The notes below the pieces were generated by a model. It was not told the origin of the DNA and searched no databases. It saw only the letters and a program-made list of their open reading frames with translations. A stretch of DNA of 43,991 nt from Solirubrobacteraceae bacterium (GTDB lineage Bacteria; Actinomycetota; Thermoleophilia; Solirubrobacterales; Solirubrobacteraceae): NCBI GenBank assembly GCA_029263125.1, contig JAJCYD010000044.1:1-43991 (forward strand). Reading direction: 5' to 3'. A program made the position numbers and the translations under genes. Position 1 is the first letter of the stretch; every line of letters begins with the position of its first letter. Below, one piece after another: positions 33,028 through 40,996 of this stretch.

Positions 33028-33758
33028 GATCCGACGGCCTTCATGACGTCGAAGATCTCGTCGGCCGAGCCGGCGGCGCCATCGTGAGCGACGCGGCCGT
33101 CGGCCAGCACGATCAGGCGGTCGGCGTACGCCGCGGCGCTCGCGTCGTGGGTGACCATCACGACGGTCTGCTCGAAGTCGTCGACCGAGCGGCGCAGCAG
33201 GCCGAGCACGTCCGTCGACGCCGCCGAGTCGAGGTTGCCGGTCGGCTCGTCGGCGAAGACGACGGCGGGCCTTGAGACCAGCGCCCGCGCGATGGCGACG
33301 CGCTGCTGCTGGCCGCCCGACAGCTCCGCGGGGCGGTGCGTGCGGCGATCGGCGAGACCGGTCGTCTGGATCAGCGACTCGAGCCATGCGGCGTCGGGCT
33401 TGCGGCCCGCGATCGTCAGCGGCAGCACGACGTTCTCCTCGGCTGTCAGCACCCCAAGCAGGTTGAAGGCCTGAAAGACGAACCCGACGCGGTCGCGGCG
33501 CAGCTTCGTCAGGCGCTTGTCGTCGAGGCCGGAGATCTCGACGCCGTCCAGCGACACCGTGCCGCTCGACGGCTGGTCCAGCCCCGCCATCAGGTGCATC
33601 AGCGTCGACTTGCCCGAGCCCGACGCCCCCATGATCGCGGTGAATCCGCCTCGGGCTACGGCGATGCTCACGCCGGCGAGGGCGTCGACTGCGGCTGGTC
33701 CCTCGCCATAGCGGCGATGCAGGTCGGTGGTCGAGACGATCGTGGCGTCGGCGGTCAT
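33024..33758 (-). CDS. ABC transporter ATP-binding protein, MacB/LolD type
   Basis: The 244-residue product is a single complete nucleotide-binding domain: Walker A GASGSGKST, Q-loop VFQAFNLL, signature LSGGQQQRVAIARAL, Walker B VVFADEPTGNLD and the switch histidine in VMVTHD. The GNLDS sequence after Walker B is typical of the LolD/MacB group that partners FtsX-type permeases. The permease gene overlaps it by four bases. The start codon is inside a 9-bp inverted repeat (33757-33796), and no ribosome site is apparent. Confidence 0.95.
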   Translation of the reverse strand: MTADATIVSTTDLHRRYGEGPAAVDALAGVSIAVARGGFTAIMGASGSGKSTLMHLMAGLDQPSSGTVSLDGVEISGLDDKRLTKLRRDRVGFVFQAFNLLGVLTAEENVVLPLTIAGRKPDAAWLESLIQTTGLADRRTHRPAELSGGQQQRVAIARALVSRPAVVFADEPTGNLDSAASTDVLGLLRRSVDDFEQTVVMVTHDASAAAYADRLIVLADGRVAHDGAAGSADEIFDVMKAVGS

Positions 33759-33796
33759 GGACGCCAGGATGTCAGCGCCCGATCGCCGGCGTCCAT
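33757..33796 (-). repeat. Inverted repeat covering the ABC ATPase start codon
   Basis: ATGGACGCC (33757-33765) and GGCGTCCAT (33788-33796) form a perfect 9-bp inverted repeat separated by 22 bases. On the minus strand the arm nearest the gene contains the start codon. As RNA it could hide the AUG; as DNA it could be an operator. Confidence 0.5.
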
Positions 33797-33821
33797 CGGG
33801 GATGTGCCGTAGTGGTTCGCC

Positions 33822-34487
33822 CTACTCGGCTCCCACGGCCTTCGCGATCGCGTGATACGCGGCCACCGGGTCGGGCGCGTTGAAGATCGCCGAGCCCGCG
33901 ACGAACCAGTTCGCGCCCGCCTCGGCGCACTGGGCCCCGGTCTTGGGGTTGACGCCGCCGTCGACCTCGATCGCGACGTCGGGGCCGAGCATCTCGCGCA
34001 CGCGGCGGATCTTGTCGAGCTGTCCGGGCATGAACGCCTGGCCGCCCCAGCCGGGGTTGACGGTCATGATCAGCGCGAGGTCGATGTCCTGGACCTGGGC
34101 GAAGTGCTCCGGCGGCGTGCCCGGGCAGACGGTGAGTCCCGCCTTGCAGCCGAGGTCGCGGATCTTCGACAGCGTGAAGTCCAGGTGCGGCGTGGCCTCG
34201 ACGTGGATCGTGATGCCGTCCGCGCCGGCCGAGGCGAACGCCTCGACATGGCGCTCGGGGCGCTCGATCATGAGGTGGACGTCGAGGTAGGCCTCGTCGG
34301 GCAGCGCCTCTCGCAGCGCCGAGACGACCATCGGGCCGAAGGTGATCGGCGGGACGAAGTGGCCATCCATGACGTCGCAGTGGATGACGCGGCAGCCCTC
34401 GTCCATGATCTCCTGGACGTGAGCGCCGAGCTTGGCGAAGTCCGCAGACAGGATCGACGGCGTGACATGACGTTCTCTCAGAGGCAT
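33822..34487 (-). CDS. rpe: Ribulose-phosphate 3-epimerase
   Basis: The 221-residue product interconverts ribulose 5-phosphate and xylulose 5-phosphate in the pentose phosphate pathway. The TIM-barrel motifs are intact: PSILSADFAKLG, HCDVMDGHFVPPITFGP (metal ligands and catalytic Asp), LDVHLMIERPE, MTVNPGWGGQAF and EVDGGVN. The ATG at 34487 shares one base with the stop codon of the zinc-ribbon gene; rsmB-rpe is a common gene neighbourhood. Confidence 0.96.
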   Translation of the reverse strand: MPLRERHVTPSILSADFAKLGAHVQEIMDEGCRVIHCDVMDGHFVPPITFGPMVVSALREALPDEAYLDVHLMIERPERHVEAFASAGADGITIHVEATPHLDFTLSKIRDLGCKAGLTVCPGTPPEHFAQVQDIDLALIMTVNPGWGGQAFMPGQLDKIRRVREMLGPDVAIEVDGGVNPKTGAQCAEAGANWFVAGSAIFNAPDPVAAYHAIAKAVGAE

Positions 34488-34705
34488 TAGATCTCCCGCA
34501 GCATCGATGCCGCGCACGCGTTACAGGACATGTCCGACGATGTGGACATCCGCACGATCGTCGAGTGCTCGCCGCAGTTCGGGCAGATCGAGCACAGCTC
34601 GAAGCGATGCAGGCAGTACACGCAGCGATAGCGGCCAGCGAGGTTCGTCGGGCGCAACCAGGGCTCCTTGCAGTTCGGGCACGTAGGGCCGAGGTCGACG
34701 GTCAA
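34487..34705 (-). CDS. Small zinc-ribbon protein
   Basis: The 72-residue product has CxxC pairs at CPNC, CVYC, CPNC and CNAC, enough for two zinc sites, with YRCVYCLHRFELCSICPNCG in the middle. I do not recognise a function; size and pattern suggest a nucleic-acid or protein-binding ribbon. Translation seems to begin at TTG 34705, before the first CxxC. It is 19 bases after rsmB and is coupled to rpe through TAATG. The position inside a translation-gene cluster hints at a ribosome-related role, but that is inference only. Confidence 0.75.
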   Translation of the reverse strand: MTVDLGPTCPNCKEPWLRPTNLAGRYRCVYCLHRFELCSICPNCGEHSTIVRMSTSSDMSCNACAASMLREI

Positions 34706-34724
34706 GGGCCTGCATCCTTGCGCA

Positions 34725-36113
34725 TCACGCGATCACGCGAGCGATGTAGAAGCCGTCGGTGCGCTCGCGGTGGGGCAGCAGCAACCGCGCGGACTGCGGC
34801 TGCAGTCCCGCTCGGGCGACGAGCAGCTCGTTCTCGGCCGGCGACAGCGTGCACGTCGAGTACACGAGCGTGCCGCCCGGTCGCAGCGCGGCCAGTGCGG
34901 CCGCGACGATCCGCGACTGCGCGTCTGCCATCGTCTCGATCGCCTCGGGCGAGGCGCGCCAGCGCAGGTCTGGATGGCCCTGAAGCGTGCCCAGGCCGCT
35001 GCACGGCGGATCGACGAGGACTCGATCAAACGGCTCGCGCGTCGCGAACCGCGCCGCGTCGCCGACCTCGACGGTGACGTTCGCCGCGCCCATCCGCTGG
35101 CAGCTTCGGCGCAGGGCCTCCGCGCGGCCGCTGTGGCGCTCGACGGCGACCACCGTCCCCGTCGCCCCCATCAGGGCGGCGATATGCGTCGTCTTGCCGC
35201 CCGGGGCCGCGCACATGTCGAGCACGCGCTCACCGGGCTGAGGGTCCAGCGCGCGCGCGACAAGCATCGACGCGCGTGACTGGGTCGCGTAGGCGCCCGC
35301 GCGCCACAGCTCATGACCGTGCGCGTCGAACGGGCCGTCGACGACGAGCCCCTCGGGCAGCTCGTCGGCCGGCGTGGTCTTCACCGGCAGCGCGCGCGCC
35401 AGGTCCTCGCGCGTGGTCACCAGCGCGTTGGCGCGCAGCGCGACCTCGGCGGCCTCGTTGCCGCGTCGCAGCAGGGCGCGCGTGTCGTCGGGGCCGAATG
35501 CCTGCCACCACAGGTGCACGAGCCACGGTGGATAGGAATGGGCGACCGCGGCACCGGCGGGCGTGTCGTCGGACGGCAGGGTCGGCAGCTCGCGCGCGGC
35601 ACGCCTGAGCACAGCGTTGACGAGCTTGTGTCCGCCGCCGGGCCCGGCCTTGGCCAGCTCGACGCTCTCCCCCACGATCGCGTGCGTGCCGCCGCCGTCG
35701 AGGTAGGCGAGCTGGTACATCCCGAGTCTCAGTGCCGTCAGCGTCGCCGCGTCGAGCTCGTCGACGGGTCGCGCGAGCTGCTCGATCATGTGGTCGAGGC
35801 TGAGCTTGCGCTGCACGGTGCCGAACGCCAGCTGCATCGCGAAGGCGCGCTCGCGCGTGTCGAGGTCCTTGGCCTCGCGGTGGAAGGCGCGGTCGGCGTA
35901 GGCGCCTTGCTCGAACACGCGCCGCACGACCGCGAATGCGGCGCGACGAGCCGGGGTGACGCGATCGCGTGCGCCGGTCACCACGAGATCGCAGGGTTGG
36001 AGGCGTTCATGGCCAGGTGCGCGGGGGCGAGCCTCGCCCTGTGGATCGCCGTCCGCAAGCGAGCTAGCGTAGCTCGGCACGGCAGGCTCTGGCGCCTTTT
36101 GCTTGGCCGACAT
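34725..36113 (-). CDS. rsmB: 16S rRNA (cytosine967-C5)-methyltransferase
   Basis: The product has a NusB-like RNA-binding domain (from TPARRAAFAVVRRVFEQGAYADRAF) and a C-terminal methyltransferase domain. Motifs visible: SAM-binding DMCAAPGGKTTHIAALMG, DPPCSGLGTLQ with one active-site cysteine and YSTCTLSPAENE with the second. It makes m5C967 on 16S rRNA. The ATG at 36113 is taken as the start, giving 462 residues, but its first ~44 residues look unconserved (Pro/Ala-rich). The GTG codons at 35984 or 35981, just before GARDRVTPARR, are a serious alternative. It follows fmt by 46 bases. Confidence 0.93.
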   Translation of the reverse strand: MSAKQKAPEPAVPSYASSLADGDPQGEARPRAPGHERLQPCDLVVTGARDRVTPARRAAFAVVRRVFEQGAYADRAFHREAKDLDTRERAFAMQLAFGTVQRKLSLDHMIEQLARPVDELDAATLTALRLGMYQLAYLDGGGTHAIVGESVELAKAGPGGGHKLVNAVLRRAARELPTLPSDDTPAGAAVAHSYPPWLVHLWWQAFGPDDTRALLRRGNEAAEVALRANALVTTREDLARALPVKTTPADELPEGLVVDGPFDAHGHELWRAGAYATQSRASMLVARALDPQPGERVLDMCAAPGGKTTHIAALMGATGTVVAVERHSGRAEALRRSCQRMGAANVTVEVGDAARFATREPFDRVLVDPPCSGLGTLQGHPDLRWRASPEAIETMADAQSRIVAAALAALRPGGTLVYSTCTLSPAENELLVARAGLQPQSARLLLPHRERTDGFYIARVIA

Positions 36114-36159
36114 GCACAACCCGCCACAGCCCCGGCCCAAGCGCCCGTGGCACGCCCAA

Positions 36160-37050
36160 CTAGCCCGACGAGCCCGAGCCGGGCAGGCCGCGCCCGCGCA
36201 GGAACGCCGCCGCGTCCATCGGCCGGCCGCCCGCCGGCTGGACCTCCAGCAACTCCAGACCGCCGAGCAGCAGGCGCTCGCCGTCGGCGCGCAGCGGGCC
36301 GGTGGCGTCGGGGTCGGCCACCGCGGCGCGCAGCACGCCGAGAAACGCGCCGTCGGCCAGCTCGGCGCGCGCGCCGATGTGCGGCGCCAGCGCGCGCACC
36401 ACGCAGTCGTTGACCGCGGCCGTCGCGCCGGGATCGAGCGTCCGGTCCGACGCGACGATCTTGCCGGCGTACGTCGCCGCCTCGTCGGACTGCTCGACGG
36501 GGTCCGGGCGCTCGTCGAGCGTGGCGATCAGCAGGTCGGCGCCGAGCGCCATCAGCCGCGCGGCGAGCGTGCCGTAGGTGTCGCGGGGTCCGATCGGCTC
36601 GGCGCCCGAGCAGTAGACGGGGCCGGTGTCCAGACCCGCCTCGGTGCGCATCGTGCAGACGCCGGTCTGCACGTCGCCGGCCATGATCGCCCGCTCGACC
36701 GGCGCCGCCCCGCGCCAGCGCGGCAGCAGCGATGGGTGCACGTTGATCAGCTCATGCTCGGACAGCAGCGGCTCGCGCAGCAGCGCGCCGAAGGCGCAGA
36801 CGCAGACGACGTCCGGCGACGCGGCGGCGATCTGCGCCCTCGCGCCCTCGTCGTTGACGTTCTCGGGCTGCGCCAGCTCGAGATCCAGCGCGCGTGCGGC
36901 GTCAGCGACCGGCGGGGCTGCGAGCGTGCGTCCACGGCCGGCGGGGCGGTCGGGGCGTGTCACGACGAGCTGCGGCCGGTGCTCGGTCGCGGCAAGCCGG
37001 GTCAGCACCTCGGCCGCGAACGCCGACGTGCCGAGGAAGACCGTGCGCAT
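36160..37050 (-). CDS. fmt: Methionyl-tRNA formyltransferase
   Basis: The 296-residue product formylates initiator Met-tRNA with 10-formyltetrahydrofolate. Seen are MRTVFLGTSAFAAEVLTRL, RPDRPAGRGRTL, the catalytic NVHPSLLPRWRGAAPVERA region, and GVCTMRTEAGLDTGPVY, followed by the C-terminal OB-like domain. Length is slightly short but complete. Its start follows the def stop directly (no gap), so def and fmt are translated as a pair. Confidence 0.95.
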   Translation of the reverse strand: MRTVFLGTSAFAAEVLTRLAATEHRPQLVVTRPDRPAGRGRTLAAPPVADAARALDLELAQPENVNDEGARAQIAAASPDVVCVCAFGALLREPLLSEHELINVHPSLLPRWRGAAPVERAIMAGDVQTGVCTMRTEAGLDTGPVYCSGAEPIGPRDTYGTLAARLMALGADLLIATLDERPDPVEQSDEAATYAGKIVASDRTLDPGATAAVNDCVVRALAPHIGARAELADGAFLGVLRAAVADPDATGPLRADGERLLLGGLELLEVQPAGGRPMDAAAFLRGRGLPGSGSSG

Positions 37051-37656
37051 CTATGCGACGCCGGCGGCCTGCTCGGCCTCGCGCAGCGCGCGCATCGCCG
37101 CCTTGCGCTGCTCGCGCGACGTGCGATCGAGGATCAGCACCCCGTCGAGGTGGTCGATCTCGTGCTGGATGACGCGTGCCTCCAGGCCCGTCGCCTCGAT
37201 CACGAGGTCCTCCCCATGCTCGTCGCGGGCTCGCACGAGCACGGCGATCGGCCGCTCGACGTCGACATGGACGGCGATCAGGCTGAGGCAGCCCTCCTCG
37301 CTGATCTCCTCGTCGCGGCTTGACCATTCGATCTCCGGGTTGACGAGCGCCACGATCGGGCTGTCGGGCTCGACGCGATAGACGAGCAGCCGGTGCGAGA
37401 CACCGACCTGCGGGGCGGCAAGCCCGAGGCCCAGCGCGTCGTGCATGAGCGCCTGCATGCGCCGCACCTCCTCGTGCAGCGCGCCGTCGAAGCGTTCGAC
37501 CGGCCGCGCCTTCGTGCGCAGGACCGGATCGCCGAACTGGCGGACGTGGGCGAGCGCCGCCCTGCGGCGGGCGAGCACCTCGGGATCGAGCTGCGGCGGA
37601 GCCTCGCGCTCCTCCTCAACGTCCTGTTCGGGCTGCTGTTCGTCGGTCACGGCCAT
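37051..37656 (-). CDS. def: Peptide deformylase
   Basis: The 201-residue product removes the formyl group from new proteins. Motif 1 GLGLAAPQVG (76-85), motif 2 EEGCLS (121-125, metal Cys) and motif 3 QHEIDHLDG (HEIDH at 165-169, metal His and catalytic Glu) are all intact. An acidic ~30-residue extension precedes the domain (EQQPEQDVEEEREAPPQ). Its role with fmt is complementary. The start ATG 37656 agrees with the full ORF; a start nearer the domain cannot be excluded. Confidence 0.95.
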   Translation of the reverse strand: MAVTDEQQPEQDVEEEREAPPQLDPEVLARRRAALAHVRQFGDPVLRTKARPVERFDGALHEEVRRMQALMHDALGLGLAAPQVGVSHRLLVYRVEPDSPIVALVNPEIEWSSRDEEISEEGCLSLIAVHVDVERPIAVLVRARDEHGEDLVIEATGLEARVIQHEIDHLDGVLILDRTSREQRKAAMRALREAEQAAGVA

Positions 37657-37693
37657 CGCCGCTTCAGTCTAGATACCGCCACTCGGCATCCGC

Positions 37694-38146
37694 CTACCGC
37701 TGACGCGCGAGATGCACACGCCAGCGCCCGCTGAACGCCACGTAGTCGCCCCTCCCGGCGCCGCCGTCTTCGATCAGGGTCACGCTCACCTCGACCAGGG
37801 GTCGACGCTCGGCCGCCAGCGCGATGCACGTGGTGGCGGCGGTCAGCACGGCGCCGGAGTCGCGTATGAGCCAGGTGCCGGCGGGCTCACGCACGACCTC
37901 CAGAACGTTGCGTTCGCCGGGCGGCGCGGCAATGGGCACGCGAGAGGACGGCGGTTGCATGTCGTGCCCGTTGCCCGGGATCGACAGCACGCTGACGGTT
38001 GCCGCGGCCGCCGGCGAAGGCGCTGGCGAGCAGCCCCAGCGCCCCGACAGCGCATTCGAACCGTGCAGATCGTGTCGCTGCAACGGTCCGAGGCCCGCTG
38101 GTGTTGCGGCCTTTCTCACCCCGTCAACCACTCTTGGATCCGTCAC
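37694..38146 (-). CDS. Hypothetical secreted-type protein, possibly a decayed surface-protein fragment
   Basis: The frame opens with a GTG at 38146 that overlaps the priA stop (GTGA) and runs 150 residues to the stop just after VAFSGRWRVHLARQR. The middle reads APPGERNVLEVVREPAGTWLIRDSGAVLTA, which resembles the start of extracellular calcium-binding RTX-type proteins common in this group, but no GGxGxDxLx repeats follow. The ~45 residues before it look unlike a signal peptide, while a signal-peptide-like hydrophobic run (AVGALGLLASAFA) is coded in a neighbouring frame. I think this is either a real small protein coupled to priA or the frameshifted remnant of a secreted one. Function unknown. 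Confidence 0.45.
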   Translation of the reverse strand: MTDPRVVDGVRKAATPAGLGPLQRHDLHGSNALSGRWGCSPAPSPAAAATVSVLSIPGNGHDMQPPSSRVPIAAPPGERNVLEVVREPAGTWLIRDSGAVLTAATTCIALAAERRPLVEVSVTLIEDGGAGRGDYVAFSGRWRVHLARQR

Positions 38147-40257
38147 TGCGGATCGACGTCGACGCTGTAGGCGACGTCGCGACGCGTGCGATCGGCGGCG
38201 ACCTCGTCGACCGCGGCGCCCGCCGCGCGCACGGCGGCGGCACGGTCGCCCGCCTTGATGACCAGCTGCGTGCGCTCGCGCCCGCGCAGGCGAAAGAGCG
38301 GCGCCGGGCCGAGGATCTGCGCGCCGTCGATCTCGCCGAGCGCGGCGCGCAGCGCCTGCGCGGCGGCGCGCACCGCGGCGGCCTCGGGCGCCGAGCAGAC
38401 GATCCTGATGAGGCTTGAGAACGGCGGGTAGCGCAGCGCCTCGCGGCGCGCCAGCTCGGCTCGCAGGAAGCCGTCGGCGTCGTGTCCGGCGGCGGCGACG
38501 ATCGAAGGCGCGCCGGGCGACAGCGTCTGCACGAGCACGCGCCCGCCGGCCGGACCGCGCCCGGCACGACCGGCGAGCTGGGTGACGAGGGCGAACGTGC
38601 GCTCCTCCGCGCGGAAGTCGGGAAAGCGCAGCGTTCCGTCGGCGTCCACGACGACCGCCAGCGTGACGTCGGGGAAGTCGTGCCCCTTGGCCACCATCTG
38701 CGTCCCGACGAGGATGCCGCGCCGCGCCGCTTCGAAGCGGCGCAGCAGCGCGCCGGCGTCGGCGACGTCGGCGTCGAGGCGAAAGACCTCGTGGCCGATC
38801 TGCTGAAGGTCGTGGGCGAGGCGCTCGGTGCCCGCGCCGTGGCGCGACACCGACATCGATCCGCACTGCGCGCAGCGAGCAGGCATCCGCTCGCGGTGGC
38901 CGCAGTGATGGCAGGCCAGGCGGTCTTGGGATCGGTGCAGCACGAGCGCGACGTCGCATTGCGAGCACATCCAGACGTGCCCGCAGGATCGGCAGTCGAC
39001 GAAGTTCGACCAGCCGCGGCGGTTGAGCAGCACGATCGACTTGGCCGCATCGACGAGCGCGTGGCTCGTGTCCGGATGCAGTGCTCCGGCGGTCTCGCGC
39101 ATGTCGACGATCCGCACCGGCGGCAGCGCCTGGCCGTCGACGCGCGCGGGCAGGCGAACGCGGCGCAGGGCGTGCACGCTTTCCGGCCGCGGCGTCGCGC
39201 TGCCCGCGAGCAGCAGCGCGCCGGCCTGATCGGCTCGCCGCTGGGCGACCTGCCGCGCGTCGTATCGCGGGTCCCCCTCGTGCTTGTAGGACGCGTCGTG
39301 CTCCTCGTCGAGGACGATCAGTCCCAGCCGCTCGATCGGAGCGAAGATCGCCGACCGCGGTCCCACGCAGACGCGCGCCTGCCCGCTGCGCAGGCGCGTC
39401 CACTCGTCGTGGCGCTCACCCGCCGAGAGCCGCGAGTGCAGCACCGCGACCGTGTCGCCGAAGCGGTCGGCGAAGCGCGAGACGATCTGGGGCGTCAGGC
39501 CGATCTCGGGGACGAGGATGATCACCCCGCGGCTCCGGTCCAATGCGGTCGCGGCCGCGCGCAGGTAGACCTCGGTCTTGCCCGAGCCGGTGACCCCGTG
39601 CAGCAGCAGCGCGTGCGGCTTGTCGCGTGCCAGCTGCGCCTCGATCGCCGTCAGCGCCTGGGTCTGGTCGCCGGTCAGCGGCGGCGGCTGCGCGCGGCGA
39701 GCACCGACCGCGTCGTGGGTGACGTAGCGGCGAACCGGGCGGCGACGCAACTCGACGAGGCCGCGGTCGGCGAGCCGGCGCAGGGCGGGGAGATCGGCGC
39801 CCGCCTGCCGCCGGCCACCGTCGCGCAACCCGTCGAGCAGGGTGCGCTGGCGCGCTGAGAGCGCTCGCCGGGGCGCGTCGTCGGCCGGGGCGCCCGTCGC
39901 CGAGGCCCACCAGGCGAGCTTGGCGCGCGCGCCCGGCGGCGGTGAGACGAGCGCCAGCGCGCGCGCTGGCGTCGAGCAGTACTCCGCCGCGATCCAGCCG
40001 GCGAGCTCCACGAGCTCGGGCGGCAGGTCGTGGTCCAGGACGCGACGCGGCGAGGCCAGGCGGTCATCGGGAAGCTCTGACCGGTCGGCGATCGAGACGA
40101 CCACCCCGACGACGTCGCGGTGCCCGAACGGCACGATGAGCACCGACCCGACGCCGACACCCTCGGGGCACAGGTAGTCAAACGGCCCGCGCAGCGCGCG
40201 GGCCGTCGTGATCGGCTCGACCTTCGCGACCGGCGGCACCGGCCAAGTGTTGCTCAC
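38143..40257 (-). CDS. priA: Primosomal protein N' (replication restart helicase PriA)
   Basis: The 704-residue product has a DNA-binding N-terminal domain (ITTARALRGPFDYLCPEG) and a superfamily 2 helicase core: Walker A GVTGSGKTE, DEEHDASYKHEG, GSATPRPES, TQMVAKGHDFPDV and QLAGRAGRGP. Between helicase motifs lies the zinc cluster with eight cysteines as CxxC pairs (CRSC, CSQC, CHHC, CAQC). The helicase motifs are intact, unlike in mycobacterial PriA, which lacks several. The GTG at 40257 is the start; sequence upstream is shadow. The order priA, (small gene), def, fmt, rsmB, rpe is typical. Confidence 0.95.
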   Translation of the reverse strand: MSNTWPVPPVAKVEPITTARALRGPFDYLCPEGVGVGSVLIVPFGHRDVVGVVVSIADRSELPDDRLASPRRVLDHDLPPELVELAGWIAAEYCSTPARALALVSPPPGARAKLAWWASATGAPADDAPRRALSARQRTLLDGLRDGGRRQAGADLPALRRLADRGLVELRRRPVRRYVTHDAVGARRAQPPPLTGDQTQALTAIEAQLARDKPHALLLHGVTGSGKTEVYLRAAATALDRSRGVIILVPEIGLTPQIVSRFADRFGDTVAVLHSRLSAGERHDEWTRLRSGQARVCVGPRSAIFAPIERLGLIVLDEEHDASYKHEGDPRYDARQVAQRRADQAGALLLAGSATPRPESVHALRRVRLPARVDGQALPPVRIVDMRETAGALHPDTSHALVDAAKSIVLLNRRGWSNFVDCRSCGHVWMCSQCDVALVLHRSQDRLACHHCGHRERMPARCAQCGSMSVSRHGAGTERLAHDLQQIGHEVFRLDADVADAGALLRRFEAARRGILVGTQMVAKGHDFPDVTLAVVVDADGTLRFPDFRAEERTFALVTQLAGRAGRGPAGGRVLVQTLSPGAPSIVAAAGHDADGFLRAELARREALRYPPFSSLIRIVCSAPEAAAVRAAAQALRAALGEIDGAQILGPAPLFRLRGRERTQLVIKAGDRAAAVRAAGAAVDEVAADRTRRDVAYSVDVDPQ

Positions 40258-40287
40258 GCCGCGGCGCGGGGAGCGCTGGTGGCGTTC

Positions 40288-40319
40288 TTGCCACGTCGCC
40301 CGCGTCGCGCGCCTACCAT
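40288..40319 (+). promoter_or_regulatory. Candidate leaderless promoter of the coiled-coil gene
   Basis: TTGCCA (40288-40293) and TACCAT (40314-40319) are separated by 20 bases, and the ATG at 40327 begins seven bases after the -10. The -10-to-ATG distance fits a leaderless transcript; the -35 spacing is too long to trust. Confidence 0.35.
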
Positions 40320-40326
40320 CGCGGTC

Positions 40327-40830
40327 ATGTCCGACGGGCGCGCGCCGCGATCCACCAACGACCTCTCGTCGGCCGCCACGCGCGTCGCCGAGATCGTCGC
40401 CGCCGCCGAACGAGCGGCGGAGGAGCTGCGCACGACCGCCGAACGCCGAGCCTCGGAGCGGATCGCCGAGGCCGACCGCGCCGCCTCGATGCGTGTCGCC
40501 GTCGCCGACGAGGAGGCCTTCGAGCTGCACGACAAGGCCGCCAGGCAAGCCCGCGAGGTGCTCAACGAGGCGCGCGCGGCCGCGCGCGCAGTGCTCCACG
40601 ACGGCGAGGAGATCACCGGCCACCTGCGCGAGCTCGGCGATGCGCTGCGAGCCAATGCCGAGCGCCTGATGCGAGACGTGCGCCTCGCGCACGCCGAGCT
40701 GACCTCACGCCTGGACCAGGCCGAGCCGCGGACCGCCGACGCCGGGCACTACCCCACGCCCAGCCCTGCGCCCGCAGTGCGGCAGGTCGAGCTCGACGTG
40801 CCGGAGTTCATCCCGCGCAGCGCGCGCTGA
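40327..40830 (+). CDS. DivIVA-like coiled-coil protein
   Basis: The 167-residue product is almost entirely a charged Ala/Glu/Arg-rich coiled coil (ATRVAEIVAAAERAAEELRT, then LRELGDALRANAERLMRDV) followed by a Pro-rich tail and a short hydrophobic end (VRQVELDVPEFIPRSAR). No membrane segment. The pattern recalls DivIVA/SepIVA-type scaffolds of actinobacteria, but no clear N-terminal DivIVA motif is seen. Divergent from priA; a short conserved-looking C-terminal segment may be a partner-binding motif. Function is inference. Confidence 0.55.
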   Translation: MSDGRAPRSTNDLSSAATRVAEIVAAAERAAEELRTTAERRASERIAEADRAASMRVAVADEEAFELHDKAARQAREVLNEARAAARAVLHDGEEITGHLRELGDALRANAERLMRDVRLAHAELTSRLDQAEPRTADAGHYPTPSPAPAVRQVELDVPEFIPRSAR

Positions 40831-40879
40831 CCGCGGCGGTCGCGGGCGCGGCTGTTAAGATGGCCGGGCATCACCGCCT

Positions 40880-40952
40880 GGGGCTGTAGCTCAGCTGGGA
40901 GAGCGTCGCGCTGGCAGCGCGAAGGTCAGGGGTTCGAGCCCCCTCAGCTCCA
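40880..40952 (+). tRNA. tRNA-Ala (anticodon GGC)
   Basis: The 73-base sequence folds as a complete tRNA: acceptor GGGGCTG/CAGCTCC, D-arm GCTC/GAGC, anticodon stem TCGCG/CGCGA with loop CTGGCAG (anticodon GGC at 40913-40915), T-arm AGGGG/CCCCT with TTCGAGC loop, discriminator A. CCA is not encoded. TAAGAT at 40856-40861 may be the -10 box. A weak hairpin GCGACC...GGTCGC follows at 40958-40984. Confidence 0.97.
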
Positions 40953-40996
40953 TAGGCGCGACCGGCGTCCGGGTCGGTGGTCGCCCGCTCGTGGGG

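Noticed and set aside
40958-40984. Strong intrinsic terminator after tRNA-Ala
   Set aside because: The hairpin has only six pairs, a long loop and no U tract; mentioned only as a weak possibility.
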